Of a stretch of DNA of 12,462 bases, positions 11,250-12,462 are shown piece after piece. This stretch comes from Micromonosporaceae bacterium. GTDB taxonomy: Bacteria > Actinomycetota > Actinomycetes > Mycobacteriales > Micromonosporaceae. The stretch spans positions 1 to 12,462 of the forward strand of contig JADGGF010000074.1 in assembly GCA_019690055.1 (NCBI GenBank). The letters are read 5' to 3'. Each line of letters begins with the position of its first letter. Within the stretch, counting starts at the first letter, position 1. Below the pieces are notes generated by a model. That model was given only the letters and a program-made list of their open reading frames with translations, did no database searches and was not told the DNA's origin. The position numbers and the translations under genes were made by a program.

Positions 11250-12356
11250 TCACGCCCGTTCGGTCCGGCGCGCCCGGCGACCGGCGACCAGCCGGCGCCG
11301 AGCGACCAGCCAGCGCCACGGCCCGGACAGCGCCCGCAGGACCGCAACTGACACGGCCATCGCGCTCGCGGCCGCCGATAGACGTATCGCCCGGTAGATG
11401 TCGGCCGGTTCCGGCGACCGGCCGTCACCCAGCGTCGGCCGCTCCTCGGCCCGTCCGAAGTAGACGTTCCGGCCGCCGAGCCGTACCCCGAGTGCGCCCG
11501 CCATCGCCGCCTCGCACTGGCCGGCGTTGGGGCTCGGATGGCGGTTGCCATCCCGGAACCAGATCCAGCCCGTACGGAGGCGACGACCGCCGACGAGCGG
11601 TGCTCCCGCGACGAACGCCAGCGCGGTGAGCCGGCTCGGCACCAGATTCGCCACATCGTCGGCCCGCGCGGCAGCCGTGCCGAAGTCGGCGTAGCGCGGC
11701 GTCCGGTGTCCCACCATCGCATCGAGCGTGTTCACCGCCCGGTATCCCACCAACCCCGGCAGCCCGGCGAGGGCGCCCCAGAACAGCGGAGCGACCACGG
11801 CGTCGGAGGTGTTCTCCGCCACCGACTCGATGGTTGCCCGAGTGAGCTCCCGCTCGTCCAGCGCGGCCGGATCCCGGCCCGCCAGGTTCGGCAACCGACA
11901 CCGGGCGGCAGCCAGGTCGCCGGCCTGCAGCGACCGGGCCAGGGCCCCCGCCTGGCGGCGCAGCGACCGTCCACCGAGGACCGTCCAGGTCGTCATCGCG
12001 ACGAGCGCGGCCCGGGCCACCGGCCGGCGCCGTGTGGCCACCGACAGCGCGGTCGCCGCGAGGACGGGAACGCCGACCGCCAGCGCGGCGTACCGGGCCC
12101 CGGCCGCCCGCGTCGGCGCGTACATCCGTCGCTCCAGGGCGGTGGCCGCCGTGCCGAAGCCCGCGACCGGATGCAGGCGCCGCGGGTCACCGAGCGCCGT
12201 GTCGAGCAGATATCCGGCCAGAAGACCGCTCGCCGTGGCGATGCGGCGCCATCGCGCCTCGCGGCGGCGCCTGATCCGACGCAGGTGCCGGTTCTCGTCT
12301 CGAGTGCGTTCCCGCCGCCTGCGGGCATCCTCGAACAGGTCATCGCGTGAGCGCAC
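11250..12356 (-). CDS. cobD: Cobalamin biosynthesis protein CobD/CbiB (adenosylcobinamide-phosphate synthase), Arg-rich N-terminal extension
   Basis: CobD/CbiB is an integral membrane enzyme that joins adenosylcobyric acid to the aminopropanol arm. The 368-aa product shows the family motifs LLAGYLLDTALGDPRRLHPV (Gly56-Asp57-Pro58, His62), TIESVAENTSDAVVAPLFWG (ENTSD at 181-185), GYRAVNTLDAMVGHRTPRYADFG, AARADDVANLVPSRL and PNAGQCEAAMAGALGVRLGG. Several hydrophobic helices are visible (about 44-56, 89-106, 116-128, 187-207, and near the C-terminus). The usual protein begins just before the LLAGYLLD segment. Here the only in-frame ATG/GTG/TTG start before it is GTG 12356, adding about 38 residues with 18 arginines. 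A TAGGCT hexamer 6 nt upstream supports that start. The C-terminus is also Arg-rich. It is followed by the peptidase gene on the same strand. Confidence 0.92.
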   Translation of the reverse strand: MRSRDDLFEDARRRRERTRDENRHLRRIRRRREARWRRIATASGLLAGYLLDTALGDPRRLHPVAGFGTAATALERRMYAPTRAAGARYAALAVGVPVLAATALSVATRRRPVARAALVAMTTWTVLGGRSLRRQAGALARSLQAGDLAAARCRLPNLAGRDPAALDERELTRATIESVAENTSDAVVAPLFWGALAGLPGLVGYRAVNTLDAMVGHRTPRYADFGTAAARADDVANLVPSRLTALAFVAGAPLVGGRRLRTGWIWFRDGNRHPSPNAGQCEAAMAGALGVRLGGRNVYFGRAEERPTLGDGRSPEPADIYRAIRLSAAASAMAVSVAVLRALSGPWRWLVARRRLVAGRRARRTERA

Positions 12357-12362
12357 CGACCC

Positions 12363-12368
12363 AGCCTA
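12363..12368 (-). promoter_or_regulatory. Candidate -10 element of a leaderless cobD promoter
   Basis: The minus strand reads TAGGCT, six bases (GGGTCG), then the GTG start of cobD. The spacing agrees with the other leaderless-type starts. No clear -35 element is seen. No cobalamin riboswitch signature is visible in the 94 bp upstream that the window includes. Confidence 0.45.
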
Positions 12369-12462
12369 GGTGGCTGGTGGCTTTCGGGTGTCCTGGGATG
12401 GCCGTTGCGGTCTCGGGGTCCTGGGGCGCGAGCCGGCGGGCTGTGAGGGCCGTGGACGTGCC

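Overview
The window is high-GC, gene-dense DNA with strong G/C bias at third codon positions, many GTG starts and short or overlapping gene junctions. Together with an actinobacterial LigB-type ATP-dependent DNA ligase, a SURF1 protein, Rv2231c-type CobC and at least six leaderless-looking promoters (TAnnnT followed by 6-7 nt and then the start codon), this points to an actinomycete. A Micromonosporaceae-like organism is my best guess, but the sequence alone does not prove it.

Layout. Positions 1-2651 (minus strand) hold three genes of corrinoid/siroheme metabolism: cobC (PLP enzyme), cobT (lower-ligand activation) and the start of a precorrin-2 dehydrogenase (cysG-like) that runs off the left edge. 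cobT and the cysG-like gene overlap by 8 bp. Divergent from cobC is a class A penicillin-binding protein (2702-4837, plus). A gene-free stretch follows (4838-5236), then a 68-aa leaderless small gene (minus). It is divergent from ligB (5555-7114, plus), and a LexA-box-like palindrome lies between the two. A short intergenic region carries four copies of AGCCGTAC. Next is an alpha/beta-hydrolase plus TetR operon (7315-8755, plus) with a perfect palindromic operator inside its promoter. Convergent to it on the minus strand are SURF1 (8766-9725), an M20 dipeptidase (9765-11123) and cobD (11250-12356). Positions 12369-12462 show no recognisable feature.

How the genes work together. cobD, cobC, cobT and the cysG-like gene belong to one pathway (tetrapyrrole ring oxidation, aminopropanol arm, lower-ligand activation), here split by about 8.6 kb of unrelated genes. 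The hydrolase and its TetR regulator look like a self-contained autoregulated module. The PBP, ligase, SURF1 and dipeptidase are housekeeping or accessory genes with no obvious mutual link.

Most unusual signals. Three genes (cobT, tetR, surf1) end in 15-bp tandem repeats that encode pentapeptides. The convergent tetR and surf1 genes end in the same short peptide, encoded by the two arms of an inverted repeat. There is also a recurrent leaderless promoter architecture, and a candidate SOS box in front of ligB. I found no phage, transposon, CRISPR, tRNA or rRNA feature, and no clear new defence or biosynthetic system.
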